A DNA stretch of 46,967 nucleotides from Methylophaga sp. (GCF_009711715.1 NZ_VENF01000008.1:1-46967), one strand, 5' to 3'; positions 16,442 to 25,986 are shown, counted from the first letter of the stretch. Made by a program: numbers and translations. The notes: generated from the sequence alone by a model not told the origin.

Positions 16442-17823
16442 GTTGTCTCCTCCTCTTTTCCCATCGCTTCGACTTCCAGCGTCAATCCTTCCATGGCTTT
16501 TACTATCGCCTTGTCACCCTTTTGCAATGGTGTGCGGGTTGTTGCCGTCCAACGTTCGCTATGAATCAATACCTTGCCCCGTTCATTGAAACTTTCATCA
16601 GCCACACAGACCGCCCCTATCATCTCCTCACGGCCGGAGACAATGGGATGATGGCGGTTACGCAGTACCATGCCCAGCGCCATCAGAAAGAAAGCTACAG
16701 TGGACACTGTCACCCCGGCAATCACCCCGATATTGACGCCATAACCTGGCAATTCGGTATCAATAAGCATGACCGAGCCGGCGACGAAAGCCGCCACACC
16801 ACCCAGTCCGAGCACACCGAAGCTGGGCTGGAAGGCCTCAGCTACCATCAAGGCGATCCCCAGCAGCATCAGGGCCAGGCCGGCATAATTAATCGGCAGG
16901 ATCTGAAAAGAAAACAGGGCCAGCAATAGGCAAATGGAACCAATAGTGCCCGGCACAATGGCTCCGGGGTTGGCAAATTCAAATATCAGCCCGTAGATAC
17001 CGATCATCATCAGAATGTAGGCAATATTCGGATTGGTAATGATCTCCAGCACCTTATTGCGCCAGTCTGGCAGAATTTCGTGCAGTGTCACCGACTTGGT
17101 TTCTAATGTTGTTTCACTGCCAAGCACATTCACTTTTCTGCCGTCGAGTTGCTGGAGCAGGTCACGTTGATTATCCGCGAGAATATCGATCACATTTTGC
17201 TTAAGTGCCGCCTCTGCAGTCAGACTGGCCGCGTCACGCACGGCTTTTTCTGCCCATTCGGCGTTGCGCCCTCGAAGCTCAGCCAATCCTTTGATATAGG
17301 CCACGGCATCATTTACTACCTTGCGCGTCATCGCGTCGTCATCTTTAGCTGTTTGTTTTTCGGCGTCCTGATTATTGTCTTTTTCCGAATCCGGTAGCGG
17401 CGATTTCTCCTCTCCCGGTGAAAAGCCCGGTGCCACCTGCACCGGCGTGGCAGCACCAAGATTGGTGGCCGGCGTCATTGCCGCAACATGACTGGCATAA
17501 AGCAGATAGGTACCAGCACTGGCAGCCCGGGCCCCCCCCGGTGTCACATAGGTAACCACTGGAACAGGTGAGGAGATGATTTGTTTGATCATGTCCCGCA
17601 TAGACAAATCCAGCCCACCCGGGGTATCCAGCCTGACCAGCATAAAGGCGGCATTGGCCTCAACAGCCTGCTCGAGTGAACGGGAAAAATAGTCTGCTGT
17701 GGCGGGACTGATGACACCATCAATGTCGATGATGAATGCCTTTTGCGATTGTGCAGCAGCCGGGGTCAGGGGCCCGGTAAAGCTCAGTATCAGACTGATC
17801 AACAACAGCCATAATCGCATCAT
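16438..17823 (-). CDS. NfeD1b-type membrane serine protease
   Basis: A 461-aa protein with a signal peptide (about 1-25), a ClpP-class protease domain (about 28-215), four or so membrane helices (about 250-370) and a C-terminal OB-fold NfeD domain (about 385-455). The catalytic dyad of the family can be placed as Ser102 ([12 protein letters not shown]) and Lys178 ([15 protein letters not shown]). A Glu/Lys/Asp-rich insert of about 30 residues (about 136-165) precedes the lysine and looks flexible. Archaeal members cleave the C-terminus of their stomatin partner, so a role in slipin turnover and membrane quality control is likely. It is first in the operon with the slipin gene. Confidence 0.9.
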   Translation of the reverse strand: MMRLWLLLISLILSFTGPLTPAAAQSQKAFIIDIDGVISPATADYFSRSLEQAVEANAAFMLVRLDTPGGLDLSMRDMIKQIISSPVPVVTYVTPGGARAASAGTYLLYASHVAAMTPATNLGAATPVQVAPGFSPGEEKSPLPDSEKDNNQDAEKQTAKDDDAMTRKVVNDAVAYIKGLAELRGRNAEWAEKAVRDAASLTAEAALKQNVIDILADNQRDLLQQLDGRKVNVLGSETTLETKSVTLHEILPDWRNKVLEIITNPNIAYILMMIGIYGLIFEFANPGAIVPGTIGSICLLLALFSFQILPINYAGLALMLLGIALMVAEAFQPSFGVLGLGGVAAFVAGSVMLIDTELPGYGVNIGVIAGVTVSTVAFFLMALGMVLRNRHHPIVSGREEMIGAVCVADESFNERGKVLIHSERWTATTRTPLQKGDKAIVKAMEGLTLEVEAMGKEEETT

Positions 17824-17865
17824 TCCGGCTCCTTTACCTTACCGGTGTGGTGGCCGGTTTAGTGT

Positions 17866-19059
17866 TTAGCGTATCGAACGGTAAATATGCGGCCGACTCC
17901 GTTTGCTTAATACCAGTTGCCAAAGTTGCCCCTGCCGGGCTTTGAAAAAACCGGCGCAACATAACAGGTAATATTTCCACATCCGGTAAAACCGCTCATC
18001 ATACTTGTGTGAAAGCGCCGGCCAGGCAGCATCGAAATTTTCCCACCAGGCCATCAGCGTGTGATAGTAATCATGGCCGAAGTTATGCCAGTCCTCGATG
18101 ATCAGGCGCTGGTCCAGTGCTCCACTGAGTTGTTCAGCCGAAGGCAGCTTACCGTTACAGAAGATGTATTTATCAATCCACGGGTCGACCCGCTTGGTGG
18201 ATTTGTAAATACCAATGGTATGCAGTAAAAACAGACCGCTGTCTTTGAGCAGACGATTCACCGTATCAAAATAGATCGGATAATTTTTCTGCCCGACATG
18301 TTCAAACATGCCGACAGAGACGATTTTGTCGTATTCACCGTCGAGATCACGGTAATCAATCAGTTTAATATCAACCGGCAGACCTTCACAGCGCGCCTGG
18401 GCCAGTTTTTGCTGCTCCCTGGAGATGGTAATACCGACCACCTCGACGCCATAGTTTTCTGCCGCATAACGTGCCAGACCACCCCAGCCGCAGCCAATCT
18501 CGAGCAGTTTCTCACCCGGCTTGAGTTCCAGCTTGCGGCAGATCATATCGAGTTTATTAATCTGGGCCTGATTGAGATTATCAGCCTGATGCCAGTAGCC
18601 ACAGGAGTAACTCATGGTGGGATCCAGCATCGCTTCGAAGACATCATTACCGATATCGTAATGTTGTTCACCGACCTGGAAGGCCCGCTGTGTGCTCTGC
18701 AGGTTAAACAGGTGATGACGCATGACCTGCATCAGCAAGCGCATACGGGCCCAGCCGCCAAGCTTTTCTTCGATGTTGAAACTCAGAATACGGTAGAACA
18801 GTTGATCCAGACGCAGACAGTCCCAGAGGCCGTCCATGTAGCTTTCACCAAAACCGAGAGAGCCTTTGCTGAGGATGCGTTGATAGACTTCATCGCTGTG
18901 GACCTGGATGTCCCAGGGGGCGTCGCCATTAAACTGAACACCACATTCAGCTGCGAGATCCCGTAGTACAGACGGAGGAGTGGTTTTTGAGTGACTCGCA
19001 CCACCGGCGCTGGAATAGGTTTGATCCATTTTTTGCTGGAATCGTGTGAATCTAGCCAT
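17866..19059 (-). CDS. cfa: Cyclopropane-fatty-acyl-phospholipid synthase
   Basis: A 397-aa enzyme that adds a methylene from S-adenosylmethionine across the cis double bond of membrane phospholipid acyl chains. The N-terminal lipid-binding part includes LGFGESYMDGLWDC. The SAM-binding motif is KLLEIGCGWGGLARYAA (about 157-173). Further marks are SYSCGYW, ISREQQKLA, SVGMFEHVGQKNY and the end motif CAGFFKARQGQLWQLVLSKR, typical of E. coli-like Cfa. It is alone, not in the coupled lipid operon at 21-29 kb. The upstream region holds a CTAC-N5-GTAG dyad. It is one of three CFA-family methyltransferases in the window. An internal ATG at codon 11 is an alternative start. Confidence 0.92.
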   Translation of the reverse strand: MARFTRFQQKMDQTYSSAGGASHSKTTPPSVLRDLAAECGVQFNGDAPWDIQVHSDEVYQRILSKGSLGFGESYMDGLWDCLRLDQLFYRILSFNIEEKLGGWARMRLLMQVMRHHLFNLQSTQRAFQVGEQHYDIGNDVFEAMLDPTMSYSCGYWHQADNLNQAQINKLDMICRKLELKPGEKLLEIGCGWGGLARYAAENYGVEVVGITISREQQKLAQARCEGLPVDIKLIDYRDLDGEYDKIVSVGMFEHVGQKNYPIYFDTVNRLLKDSGLFLLHTIGIYKSTKRVDPWIDKYIFCNGKLPSAEQLSGALDQRLIIEDWHNFGHDYYHTLMAWWENFDAAWPALSHKYDERFYRMWKYYLLCCAGFFKARQGQLWQLVLSKRSRPHIYRSIR

Positions 19060-19097
19060 GCTGTCCCGTCCTCATTGAGAAAAGCCTGAATAAATTG

Positions 19098-19110
19098 CTA
19101 CAACCTGTAG
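19098..19110. promoter_or_regulatory. CTAC-N5-GTAG dyad upstream of cfa
   Basis: CTACAACCTGTAG is a 13-bp dyad about 40 bp upstream of the cfa start. It shares its CTAC-N5-GTAG core with the dyad at 13947-13965. This is a candidate regulator site; the protein is unknown. Confidence 0.3.
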
Positions 19111-19187
19111 TTATTACGCTACCGCGATTTTTTGACGATTACAATCGAAACAATGAATGATTAGATGGACTTAGCTGTTACTGATAC

Positions 19188-19218
19188 TAAAAACCCCGGC
19201 TGTATTCACAGTCCGGGG
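19188..19218 (-). terminator. Rho-independent terminator of bfr
   Basis: On the minus strand a GC-rich stem (arms 19194-19203 and 19208-19218, one bulged base) is followed by TTTTTAG, starting 8 bases after the bfr stop codon. Confidence 0.85.
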
Positions 19219-19226
19219 CTTGTAGT

Positions 19227-19706
19227 TTATTCGGCCTCTTTGACAATCTGGGCCTGGTGATAATTTTCCAGCCCCACTTTGTCTATCAGACCCAGCTGGG
19301 TTTCCAGCCAGTCGACATGGTCTTCTTCCGAGTCAAGGATTTCGCGGAACAGATCTCGTGAAACATAATCCCCCACACTTTCGCAGTATTTAATCGCCTC
19401 TTTCAGATCCGGAATTGCATCCAATTCCAGGGACAGATCACACTGCAGCATTTCACGGGTATTTTCACCGATTCGCAGTGCACCCAGATCCTGCAGGTTA
19501 GGCAAGCCTTCCAGGAACAATATCCGCTCTGTCAGCTTGTCAGCATGTTTCATTTCATCAATCGACTCGTGATACTCATGCTCATAGAGATTATGCAGTC
19601 CCCAGTCCTTATACATCTTGGCGTGCAGGAAATACTGGTTAATCGCGACCAACTCATTGCCCAGCACTTTATTGAGATATTCGATAACTTTGACGTCGCC
19701 TTTCAT
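19227..19706 (-). CDS. bfr: Bacterioferritin
   Basis: A haem-containing ferritin of 159 aa that oxidises Fe(II) at a di-iron centre and stores the iron in a 24-subunit shell. The four-helix ferritin core shows the ferroxidase ligands: Glu18 ([10 protein letters not shown]), Glu51 and His54 (IDEMKHADK), Glu94 (LSLELDAI), Glu127 and His130 ([11 protein letters not shown]). Met52 in DEMKHAD is the haem ligand, which separates Bfr from Ftn. AGGAGAC lies ahead of the ATG. It has its own terminator, and the ferredoxin partner gene bfd lies 318 bp upstream on the same strand. Confidence 0.96.
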   Translation of the reverse strand: MKGDVKVIEYLNKVLGNELVAINQYFLHAKMYKDWGLHNLYEHEYHESIDEMKHADKLTERILFLEGLPNLQDLGALRIGENTREMLQCDLSLELDAIPDLKEAIKYCESVGDYVSRDLFREILDSEEDHVDWLETQLGLIDKVGLENYHQAQIVKEAE

Positions 19707-20024
19707 GGCCTGTCTCCTGTTTTAATTCAGCATGAGACGATTATCGTTTTTTTACTCAAAAAGTCAAAGCTAAGCCACTGATAATAAAATAAAATCGCAA
19801 CTATTCTCATCTAGATTAGAAACGCTTGCAGCAAGCTGTTCTCATTGACTGAGACTATCGATTTGTTGTGCCGGGAAATTGTCTTGATAATGAGATGCTT
19901 AGCATAACCCTGAAAATGATAGGGTTTTAGCAGCTGAATAGAGTCAGGCAGACATTAAGGTTGGATAGCAATGATTGCTGATGTGATCCGGTGACTGATG
20001 GCCAGCCAGGTTGCGCAAAGAAAA
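19707..20024. other. Non-coding gap between bfr and bfd
   Basis: 318 bases with no gene. It should hold the bfr promoter (minus strand). Visible elements are a dyad AACCCT...AGGGTT at 19906-19926 (possible weak end of the bfd transcript) and Fur-like half-sites such as ATTCTCAT near 19802 and TCTCA...TGAGA at 19840-19854. None is a full Fur box. Confidence 0.4.
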
Positions 20025-20231
20025 TCAGGAATAGATGGCCTGAGCAACTGAAAACTCACTGGTATCAGTTTGCTGACGCTCCTGGAGAATACGATTGACC
20101 TTGAACTGGCATTTACCGCAACAAGCCGCAGCACCGGTCTCATTACGAACAGAATCGATACAGGAAGCACCTTTATCTACTGCCGCATGAATGGCCTCGG
20201 AATTTACATTGTTGCAGATACAAACGATCAT
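20025..20231 (-). CDS. bfd: Bacterioferritin-associated ferredoxin
   Basis: A 68-aa [2Fe-2S] protein that docks on bacterioferritin and passes electrons to the core, so that stored Fe(III) is reduced and released. The four cluster cysteines are visible as Cys4 and Cys6 (MIVCICNNV) and Cys38 and Cys41 (CCGKC), the BFD-fold spacing. Length is normal. It follows an excellent Fur box, so it is expected to be switched on when iron is scarce, opposite in need to the storage protein bfr downstream. Confidence 0.93.
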   Translation of the reverse strand: MIVCICNNVNSEAIHAAVDKGASCIDSVRNETGAAACCGKCQFKVNRILQERQQTDTSEFSVAQAIYS

Positions 20232-20260
20232 AATTTGCCTACCTCATCAATCTTGATGTT

Positions 20261-20279
20261 AATGATAATAATTGTCATT
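20261..20279. promoter_or_regulatory. Fur box upstream of bfd
   Basis: AATGATAAT-A-ATTGTCATT is a 9-1-9 dyad with one mismatch between arms, very close to the Fur consensus GATAATGATAATCATTATC. It lies 30-48 bp before the bfd start codon, where it would block the bfd promoter. Confidence 0.85.
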
Positions 20280-20317
20280 TATTATGTCAACAAGATCTTG
20301 TGGTCTGCATATAATTT

Positions 20318-20333
20318 TTCACATGGCAATCAC
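20318..20333. promoter_or_regulatory. 11-bp-spaced TCAC pair before the OmpR-type regulator gene (candidate autoregulatory site)
   Basis: TTCAC at 20318-20322 and ATCAC at 20329-20333 start 11 bp apart, one helical turn. They share the half-site of the operator at 28985-29034. The pair lies about 50 bp upstream of the response-regulator start. Confidence 0.4.
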
Positions 20334-20384
20334 GCTGTATTCCGCTATGCTGATGTCTGAAAGAATCACTGAAGGAGCAACTAG

Positions 20385-21083
20385 ATGAAAATTAACCCGG
20401 CAACCGTGCTGATTGTAGAAGACCACCAGGATCTGGCTGCCAATATTGGTGATTTTCTTGAGGCTGGCGGTATGACGGTTGATTTTGCTCCGGACGGTCT
20501 CACCGCGGTTCAGCTTTGCAGTCAACATCGTTACGATGCGCTGGTACTGGATATCATGATGCCAGGCATTGACGGTTACGAAGTCTGCCGTCGGGTGCGT
20601 GAAGAATTGCAGCTGGATATGCCGATTGTGATGCTCACCGCCCGCGATACGCTGGATGATAAGCTCACCGGCTTCGAGCGTGGCGCTGATGATTACCTGC
20701 TCAAACCGTTTGAAATGAAAGAACTGGAAGCCCGTTTGATTTCCCACATCCGACGCCATCGCGGTGAAATGGACAGCAAGTCACTGCAGGTCGCAGATAT
20801 TGTGTTTGACCCTAAAACCATGCGTGTCACCCGCGCCGGTGCCCCGATCAGGCTCTCTCCCATCATGCTGCAAATCCTGCGGATCCTGATGCGGGAATCA
20901 CCCAACCTGGTGACCAGGGAGAAACTGGAAGCGGAAATCTGGGGAGAAGACACGCCTGACAGTGATACCTTACGCAGTCATTTGTACAACCTGCGGAAAC
21001 TGATTGATAAACCTTTCCAGCAGAACCTGTTGCATACCATCCCCGGCATCGGCTACAAGCTGTGCGATGAGCAGGATCTATAA
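20385..21083 (+). CDS. OmpR/PhoB-family response regulator
   Basis: A 232-aa transcription factor. The receiver (about 1-120) has Glu12-Asp13, the phospho-acceptor Asp56 (ALVLDIMMPG), Thr85 and Lys107 (DDYLLKPF). The winged-helix output domain (about 130-228) shows LVTREKLEAEIWGE, DTLRSHLYNLRKLIDKPF and the closing IPGIGYKL. It lies tail to tail with a sensor kinase (32 bp between stops) that is the last gene of a lipid-modification operon. A split-strand kinase/regulator pair is less common than a co-directional one. It likely controls the operon and itself through GTGAA direct repeats found at 28985-29034 and 20318-20333; this is inferred. AAGGAG precedes the ATG. Confidence 0.92.
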   Translation: MKINPATVLIVEDHQDLAANIGDFLEAGGMTVDFAPDGLTAVQLCSQHRYDALVLDIMMPGIDGYEVCRRVREELQLDMPIVMLTARDTLDDKLTGFERGADDYLLKPFEMKELEARLISHIRRHRGEMDSKSLQVADIVFDPKTMRVTRAGAPIRLSPIMLQILRILMRESPNLVTREKLEAEIWGEDTPDSDTLRSHLYNLRKLIDKPFQQNLLHTIPGIGYKLCDEQDL

Positions 21084-21115
21084 TCACAATCCTGCTCTGC
21101 TTCAGGGCGGTCCGA

Positions 21116-22411
21116 CTAGCTTTTCATCAGCTGTGATTTGGGAAAATGCACGCTGACTTCAGTCCCTGCTCCCAGCTCGCTGGTAATTCTGAGATGCCAG
21201 TTATAACGGTTGCATAAGCGCTTGACGATCGTCATGCCCAATCCGTAACCATTGCTGGAGGCGTCGGCACGATAGAACGGTTTAAACACCTGCTTGACCT
21301 GTTCAGCGTCCATACCAACACCACTGTCTTTAACAGAAAAGCCCTGTGGCCAGATTTTGATGAAAATGGCGCCCTTGGGCGTGTAATTGAAAGCGTTTCG
21401 AAGCAGGTTACCAATCAGAATTTTCAGCACCCGCTCCGGTGCCTTGAGCATCAGATGGGTTTGCTCATCGACCTGTACACTGATCGCTTTATCCTGGAAC
21501 AACAGTTTCAGCGTATCAACTTCATCGCCGATCAGCTCATTCACCTCGACCTGACTGCTGGGCAGGGTATCTTCCTGTTCCCGTGCCAGGATTAACAAGG
21601 TCTCAATTAACGCTTCCATATCATAGAGCGTGCGGTAGATTCGCCGCATGGTCTTGTCATCTTCGACACCGTAGCGACGTTCAAGCAGCTCCATCGCACT
21701 TCTCAACACCGCGATGGGCGTACGCAGTTCATGGCTGGCATCACGGGTAAACAGTCGTTCACGTTCGATGAAGTGCTCCAGCCTATGGGTAAACTGATCT
21801 AAAGCACGGACCAGGCTGCTGACCTCTTCATCCGGCATTTTGCGCAGTTCTTCCAGGTCAAGGTCAGGCAGATTACCTTCGCGGATTTCGGCCTCCTCCA
21901 CCGCTTTAGCCAGTTTCACAATCGGTGAGACGGCCTTGTGCGACTGACGATAGGTTAACCAGGCCAGCAAATAAAGCGTCACAAGCACTGCCGCCAGCGG
22001 CAGGATACCGAACACCAGAGCCAGCCTGGAGACCTTGACTTCGTCAAAAACCAGATAGAGCCTGTCATTATGGCGATCTTCGACATAGACAATCGGCTCA
22101 TCGCCTTGAAAATTGGCCCGTTGCAGACCCGGTGTTAAGCCACGCAAAGCCAGCGGCACATTGGACATATCATTATCCGGTGCCAGGTAGGCAATCAGGT
22201 TCATCGTATTGGGCAGCGGGAAGTCAGGCTGTTTTTCCCGTAGCGTCCAGAAATGCTCGGCTTCACCCTCCAGCGCCTCACGCACCAGAATATCCTCCAC
22301 CGTGGTTTTTGCAGCATAGATACCGGCAACGGTAACGATACTAATCAGCAAAATCTGTATCAGGAAAGCCCTGATCAGCTTTGCCTGCAGGTTAGTTCTC
22401 GGTTTTGCCAT
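21116..22411 (-). CDS. Sensor histidine kinase at the end of the lipid-modification operon
   Basis: A 431-aa inner-membrane kinase. TM1 is at about 13-33, a periplasmic sensor of about 95 residues follows, TM2 is at about 131-153 with a HAMP-like linker to about 215, the dimerisation domain has His227 (DASHELRTPI), and the ATPase domain has GNLLRNAFNYTP, DSGVGM and GYGLGM. All catalytic motifs are intact. The start ATG shares one base with the stop of the upstream methyltransferase gene (TAATG), so kinase synthesis is coupled to expression of the lipid enzymes. The convergent OmpR-type regulator is the obvious partner. The small sensor next to the membrane could read lipid state or envelope stress; the signal is not known. 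Confidence 0.9.
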   Translation of the reverse strand: MAKPRTNLQAKLIRAFLIQILLISIVTVAGIYAAKTTVEDILVREALEGEAEHFWTLREKQPDFPLPNTMNLIAYLAPDNDMSNVPLALRGLTPGLQRANFQGDEPIVYVEDRHNDRLYLVFDEVKVSRLALVFGILPLAAVLVTLYLLAWLTYRQSHKAVSPIVKLAKAVEEAEIREGNLPDLDLEELRKMPDEEVSSLVRALDQFTHRLEHFIERERLFTRDASHELRTPIAVLRSAMELLERRYGVEDDKTMRRIYRTLYDMEALIETLLILAREQEDTLPSSQVEVNELIGDEVDTLKLLFQDKAISVQVDEQTHLMLKAPERVLKILIGNLLRNAFNYTPKGAIFIKIWPQGFSVKDSGVGMDAEQVKQVFKPFYRADASSNGYGLGMTIVKRLCNRYNWHLRITSELGAGTEVSVHFPKSQLMKS

Positions 22412-23448
22412 TAATCCGCCGCTATTTTACTGAACAGGTAGTGACCCACCAGCCACTCGGTGCCGTCACGATAACCGAATAATTCGGCACATGCCATGAA
22501 GAACAAGCGCCAGCGCTGCCACCAGATTTTAGCCTCGTCAGCGCCGTAAGTGTGTTCAAACAGTCGGATAATCTCGGCCTGATGTTCATCGGTATTGTCC
22601 AGCCAGGCTTCAGCAGTACGCTGATAATGTTTGCCATTGACCAGCCATTGTTGCTCGATTTGCAGTTTCTGCTGAAAATGCAGCAGCGTGTCCGCTGACG
22701 GCATCAGCCCGCCGGTAAAGAAATAACGTCCCATCCAGTTATCATCACCCTCGGTTTCAAAGGGATAAACCACACTACGGTGGCAGAAGATATGGACGAA
22801 GAGTTTGCCATCATCTCTGAGCCAGCGACCTATCTTGTCGAACAGGCGCTGGTAGTTTCGCATATGCTCAAACATTTCCACCGAGACGATGCGATCAAAC
22901 TGCTCATCCAGCGAGAGTTCATTAACGTCACAGGTAATTACGCGCACATTGCTGAGGCCCCTCTCCTGCAGACGTTTTTCAATGAAACGTCGCTGCGAGC
23001 TGGAATTGGAAACAGCAGTAATACGGGCATAAGGCAAATGCTCCGCCATATGCAGGGTCAATGAGCCCCAGCCACAGCCCAGTTCCAGGATATGCTGGCC
23101 GTTCTCCAGTTCTGCCCGCTGCAGATACAAATCCAGCATCGCCCGTTCCGCATCATCCAGCGTCAGACAGTCATTGTTCCACAAACAGCCGCTGTATTTC
23201 AGGTGTTTACCCAGGACCAACTCATAAAACGACGCTGGCACTTCATAATGCTGCTCATTGGCCGCATCCGTCTCGATCGCAATCGGACTGCTGCGCAGCA
23301 TCTTGATACAGCTTTGCTTTCGCAGACTGGCCTGCTCGGGATCAAATGCCATCTCATCCTGCAGCCGTTTTTTCAGCAATTGACGAATGCCGACTCGAAT
23401 GACTGAATCGGGCACCATTTTTTTCTCTGCAAATTCAATCAGACGCAT
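22411..23448 (-). CDS. CFA-like SAM-dependent methyltransferase
   Basis: A 345-aa methyltransferase of the cyclopropane-synthase superfamily, in the branch that looks like coclaurine N-methyltransferases. Motifs are [20 protein letters not shown] (about 160), [36 protein letters not shown] and [14 protein letters not shown]. The start is set at 23448: GGAGA lies a few bases upstream, and the protein begins [11 protein letters not shown] longer frame up to 23556 would run deep into the upstream DUF1295 gene. It overlaps DUF1295 by 14 bp at its start and the kinase by 1 bp at its end. The substrate is probably a lipid acyl chain, inferred from the operon. Confidence 0.85.
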   Translation of the reverse strand: MRLIEFAEKKMVPDSVIRVGIRQLLKKRLQDEMAFDPEQASLRKQSCIKMLRSSPIAIETDAANEQHYEVPASFYELVLGKHLKYSGCLWNNDCLTLDDAERAMLDLYLQRAELENGQHILELGCGWGSLTLHMAEHLPYARITAVSNSSSQRRFIEKRLQERGLSNVRVITCDVNELSLDEQFDRIVSVEMFEHMRNYQRLFDKIGRWLRDDGKLFVHIFCHRSVVYPFETEGDDNWMGRYFFTGGLMPSADTLLHFQQKLQIEQQWLVNGKHYQRTAEAWLDNTDEHQAEIIRLFEHTYGADEAKIWWQRWRLFFMACAELFGYRDGTEWLVGHYLFSKIAAD

Positions 23449-24205
23449 GTTTCTTTCTCCAGGGGATAAAGGCACTGGTGGTTTGCTGGTAACGACGATA
23501 GGCATCACCGCGACTGCGGATCGCCTGTTGCTCGGTATAGGGAATGCCGGTAACAAAATAAAGAAACGCCAGCATCACCACCGGAGCCAGCCACAGCCAG
23601 CCACCACCGGCAACACCAATGGCCATCAGCGGGTAACAAAACCAGTGCAGCCATTCAAAAAAATAATTGGGATGACGCGAGTAATACCAGAGCCCGTTTT
23701 CACAGACTTTGCCTTTGTTTTCTGGCTTGCTGCGAAACTGTTGTAACTGGTGATCTGCCCGTGAGACGCCGGTGATCGCGATCAATGCCAGCAATACAGC
23801 CAGAATAACAGTGACCGTATTATGGTTCTGTGCTTGAGCCAGCCACCACACCGGCAGCGTGAAAACAAAGGCCAGTAAAGCCTGAAACTGAAAGAAGAAA
23901 AAATGATTCCGATGCGCCTTGTCGCCCCAGTACTGACGCAGATAGGCGTATCGGCCATCCTCTGCTTCAGAAAACACCCGGCCACTCAGGTGCCAGAACA
24001 GCCGCAAATACCAGAGACTCATCAGACCGCCGGCCACCAGTCTTAACAGCCAGTCACCTTCGCTCAGCACTGCATAATAAACCGGCAGGAAAGCCATCAG
24101 TCCGGCCCACAACACATCCACGACACCCGCGTTACGGGTTTTACCTTCGTAAAGCCAGCCCAACAGCATCACAACTGAGGCAATAAGCAAGCTATACCAG
24201 AGCAT
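23435..24205 (-). CDS. DUF1295 family membrane protein (steroid 5-alpha-reductase-like fold)
   Basis: A 256-aa polytopic membrane protein with six to seven helices. Family marks are [13 protein letters not shown] near the start, [19 protein letters not shown] and the conserved C-terminal motif [20 protein letters not shown], shared with isoprenylcysteine methyltransferases and 5-alpha reductases. Members reduce or modify lipid double bonds. The start is placed at 24205, with GAGGAGGG upstream, 14 bp inside the DUF2878 gene. It recurs with CFA-type enzymes in many proteobacteria; a redox step on the modified acyl chain is possible but unproven. Confidence 0.85.
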   Translation of the reverse strand: MLWYSLLIASVVMLLGWLYEGKTRNAGVVDVLWAGLMAFLPVYYAVLSEGDWLLRLVAGGLMSLWYLRLFWHLSGRVFSEAEDGRYAYLRQYWGDKAHRNHFFFFQFQALLAFVFTLPVWWLAQAQNHNTVTVILAVLLALIAITGVSRADHQLQQFRSKPENKGKVCENGLWYYSRHPNYFFEWLHWFCYPLMAIGVAGGGWLWLAPVVMLAFLYFVTGIPYTEQQAIRSRGDAYRRYQQTTSAFIPWRKKHASD

Positions 24206-24725
24206 GGTTGCCCTCCTCTTCCTGTTGGTGCCACAGTCTGGCAAGACACATCAGCATCGGTACCAGCAGCGCCCAGCTAAGGGATAAAGCAAGCACCGAC
24301 ATGCCGGGTTCAAGAAACGTCACCGCGCCCAGCTTACTGCCTGCCAGGTAAGATAAAGGAGCAGCAAAAACCGTCAACATGGCCAGCATCTTAAGCCGTG
24401 ACTGCAACCAGCTCAGGGAGTGGTTCAGCGTCAGCATGAAGTTGACCCAGAGACAACCAATCCACCACGGTGCCAGACCGCCCAGTTCGCCATCGGCATA
24501 GGCAATCCAGCCCAGGTTAAGCCAGATAGTATCGAGCATCATGCCTGAGAGCAGACCGAGTCCGATCAGCTTGATATCAGTCAGCCTCCATTGGCTGAAA
24601 TAAACCTGGATGAGCGCAAAGGCCGTGGTCGCCAGCAGCGCATAGACGAGTTTGTCATTAGCAGCCGCCAGGATGACAATCAGCCAGACCAGTTGAAAAG
24701 CAATAAAATTAAGCACATTACGCAT
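24192..24725 (-). CDS. DUF2878 family membrane protein
   Basis: A 177-aa polytopic membrane protein with five or so helices, beginning [20 protein letters not shown] assign DUF2878 from the pattern LIGLGLLSGMMLDTIWLNLG, PWWIGCLWVNFMLTLNHSL and its place between CFA and DUF1295 genes. The start at 24725 overlaps the CFA stop by 8 bp; a longer frame reaching into that gene is not credible. No catalytic residues are recognised. It may assist or anchor the lipid-modifying enzymes. Confidence 0.75.
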   Translation of the reverse strand: MRNVLNFIAFQLVWLIVILAAANDKLVYALLATTAFALIQVYFSQWRLTDIKLIGLGLLSGMMLDTIWLNLGWIAYADGELGGLAPWWIGCLWVNFMLTLNHSLSWLQSRLKMLAMLTVFAAPLSYLAGSKLGAVTFLEPGMSVLALSLSWALLVPMLMCLARLWHQQEEEGNHALV

Positions 24726-25986
24726 ACAGTGGCACCCATTGTTCGCGTCTGCTATCCGGCTTGCTGAAAAGCAAATGAACGTCACTGATACTGCGCTCAA
24801 TAAAACCACCTTCGCAGTAACAAAGATAAAACTCCCACATCCGAATAAAGCGCTCGTCATAGCCGAGCCGGCGCACTTCATCCAGTTGGGCCATAAAGCG
24901 TTCACGCCAGGTTCTGAGTGTTACCGCATAACTGGGGCCGATATCTTCCAGATTGGTCAGTTTCAGCTCAGCTTTAGCGGCAGCATCAACCAGTACGCTG
25001 ACACAGGGAATAAAACTGCCGGGAAAGATATAGCGTTTGATAAAGTCCACCGATTTGACGGCCTGCTGGTAACGATGATCTTCCAGCGTAATCGCCTGGA
25101 TAATGGCTAGACCGTCAGGTGTCAGCAGCTCGCTGCAACGTTGGAAATAATCATCGATAAAATGGTGACCGACTGCCTCAACCATCTCAATCGAAATCAG
25201 CTTGTCATACTGACCGCTGAGATCTCGATAGTCTTTGAGCAGCACCGTGACTTTATCCTGCAGATCAAGCGCTTGTACCCGTTTCACGGCATAGTCATAC
25301 TGCTCGCGGGAAATCGTGGTGGTCGTCACGCGGCAGCCGTAATGCATTGCTGCAAAAACCGCACAGCCGCCCCAGCCGGTACCGATCTCCAGCAAGTGAT
25401 CATCGGGTTGCAGATCCAGTTTGTCACATAAACGGGCCAGCTTGTTGAACTGGGCCCGCTCCAGACTCTCCCCGTCCTGATAATAGAGTCCGGATGAATA
25501 CATCATAAAGTCGCGATCCAGAAACAGCTCGAACAGATCATTACCCAGATCATAATGCGCCGCGATATTTTTGCGGCTGCCATCCCGGGTATTGCGACGC
25601 AGCCAGTGGACGCCCTGCAACAGCCAGCCGGTGATCCTTGCCAGGCCCTTCTCCATACCGTCTACCAGATCGCGATTGCGTACCAGCAGACGAACCAGTG
25701 CCGTTAAATTATCGCTGTGCCATTCTCCGGCCATATAGGATTCGGCAGCGCCGACTGAACCGCCGAAAATGACTGATTCAAAAAAGTGCGGATCATTGAC
25801 CACCAGCTTGACCTTGAGCGGATGCCCTGCTTCTCCCATCATCAGCGGTTCATTGGCGCCCATATGAAGGACCAGGCAGCCTTCCTGAATGCGGGCAAGC
25901 TGTTTCAGTAACAGTTGCATGCATAAAGTCTGGAAGCGTGACAACTTCTGACGCTCGCTGCTGGCGGTCGAAACAGGCATATTCAT
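24718..25986 (-). CDS. Cyclopropane-fatty-acyl-phospholipid synthase, operon paralogue
   Basis: A 422-aa SAM-dependent enzyme acting on unsaturated phospholipid chains. The N-terminal SCP2-like part ends in [16 protein letters not shown]. The SAM site is [21 protein letters not shown] (about residues 200-220). Others are [31 protein letters not shown], and the C-terminal [11 protein letters not shown] that marks the subfamily found beside FAD oxidoreductase and DUF1365 genes. This differs from the stand-alone Cfa at 17866, which ends like E. coli Cfa. It overlaps DUF1365 by 4 bp and DUF2878 by 8 bp. Product could be a cyclopropane or another methylated chain. Confidence 0.92.
   Translation of the reverse strand: MNMPVSTASSERQKLSRFQTLCMQLLLKQLARIQEGCLVLHMGANEPLMMGEAGHPLKVKLVVNDPHFFESVIFGGSVGAAESYMAGEWHSDNLTALVRLLVRNRDLVDGMEKGLARITGWLLQGVHWLRRNTRDGSRKNIAAHYDLGNDLFELFLDRDFMMYSSGLYYQDGESLERAQFNKLARLCDKLDLQPDDHLLEIGTGWGGCAVFAAMHYGCRVTTTTISREQYDYAVKRVQALDLQDKVTVLLKDYRDLSGQYDKLISIEMVEAVGHHFIDDYFQRCSELLTPDGLAIIQAITLEDHRYQQAVKSVDFIKRYIFPGSFIPCVSVLVDAAAKAELKLTNLEDIGPSYAVTLRTWRERFMAQLDEVRRLGYDERFIRMWEFYLCYCEGGFIERSISDVHLLFSKPDSRREQWVPLYA

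Noticed and set aside
19802..19854. Fur box for bfr
   Set aside because: Only half-sites such as ATTCTCAT and a short TCTCA...TGAGA dyad are seen; the full 19-bp pattern is missing.
23449..23556. Longer N-terminus for the CFA-like methyltransferase
   Set aside because: It would overlap DUF1295 by about 120 bp, whereas the ATG at 23448 has GGAGA upstream and gives the family's usual start.
24726..24905. Longer N-terminus for the DUF2878 protein
   Set aside because: It would lie entirely inside the CFA gene in another frame, and its composition does not look like a membrane protein start. The ATG at 24725 overlaps the CFA stop as expected.
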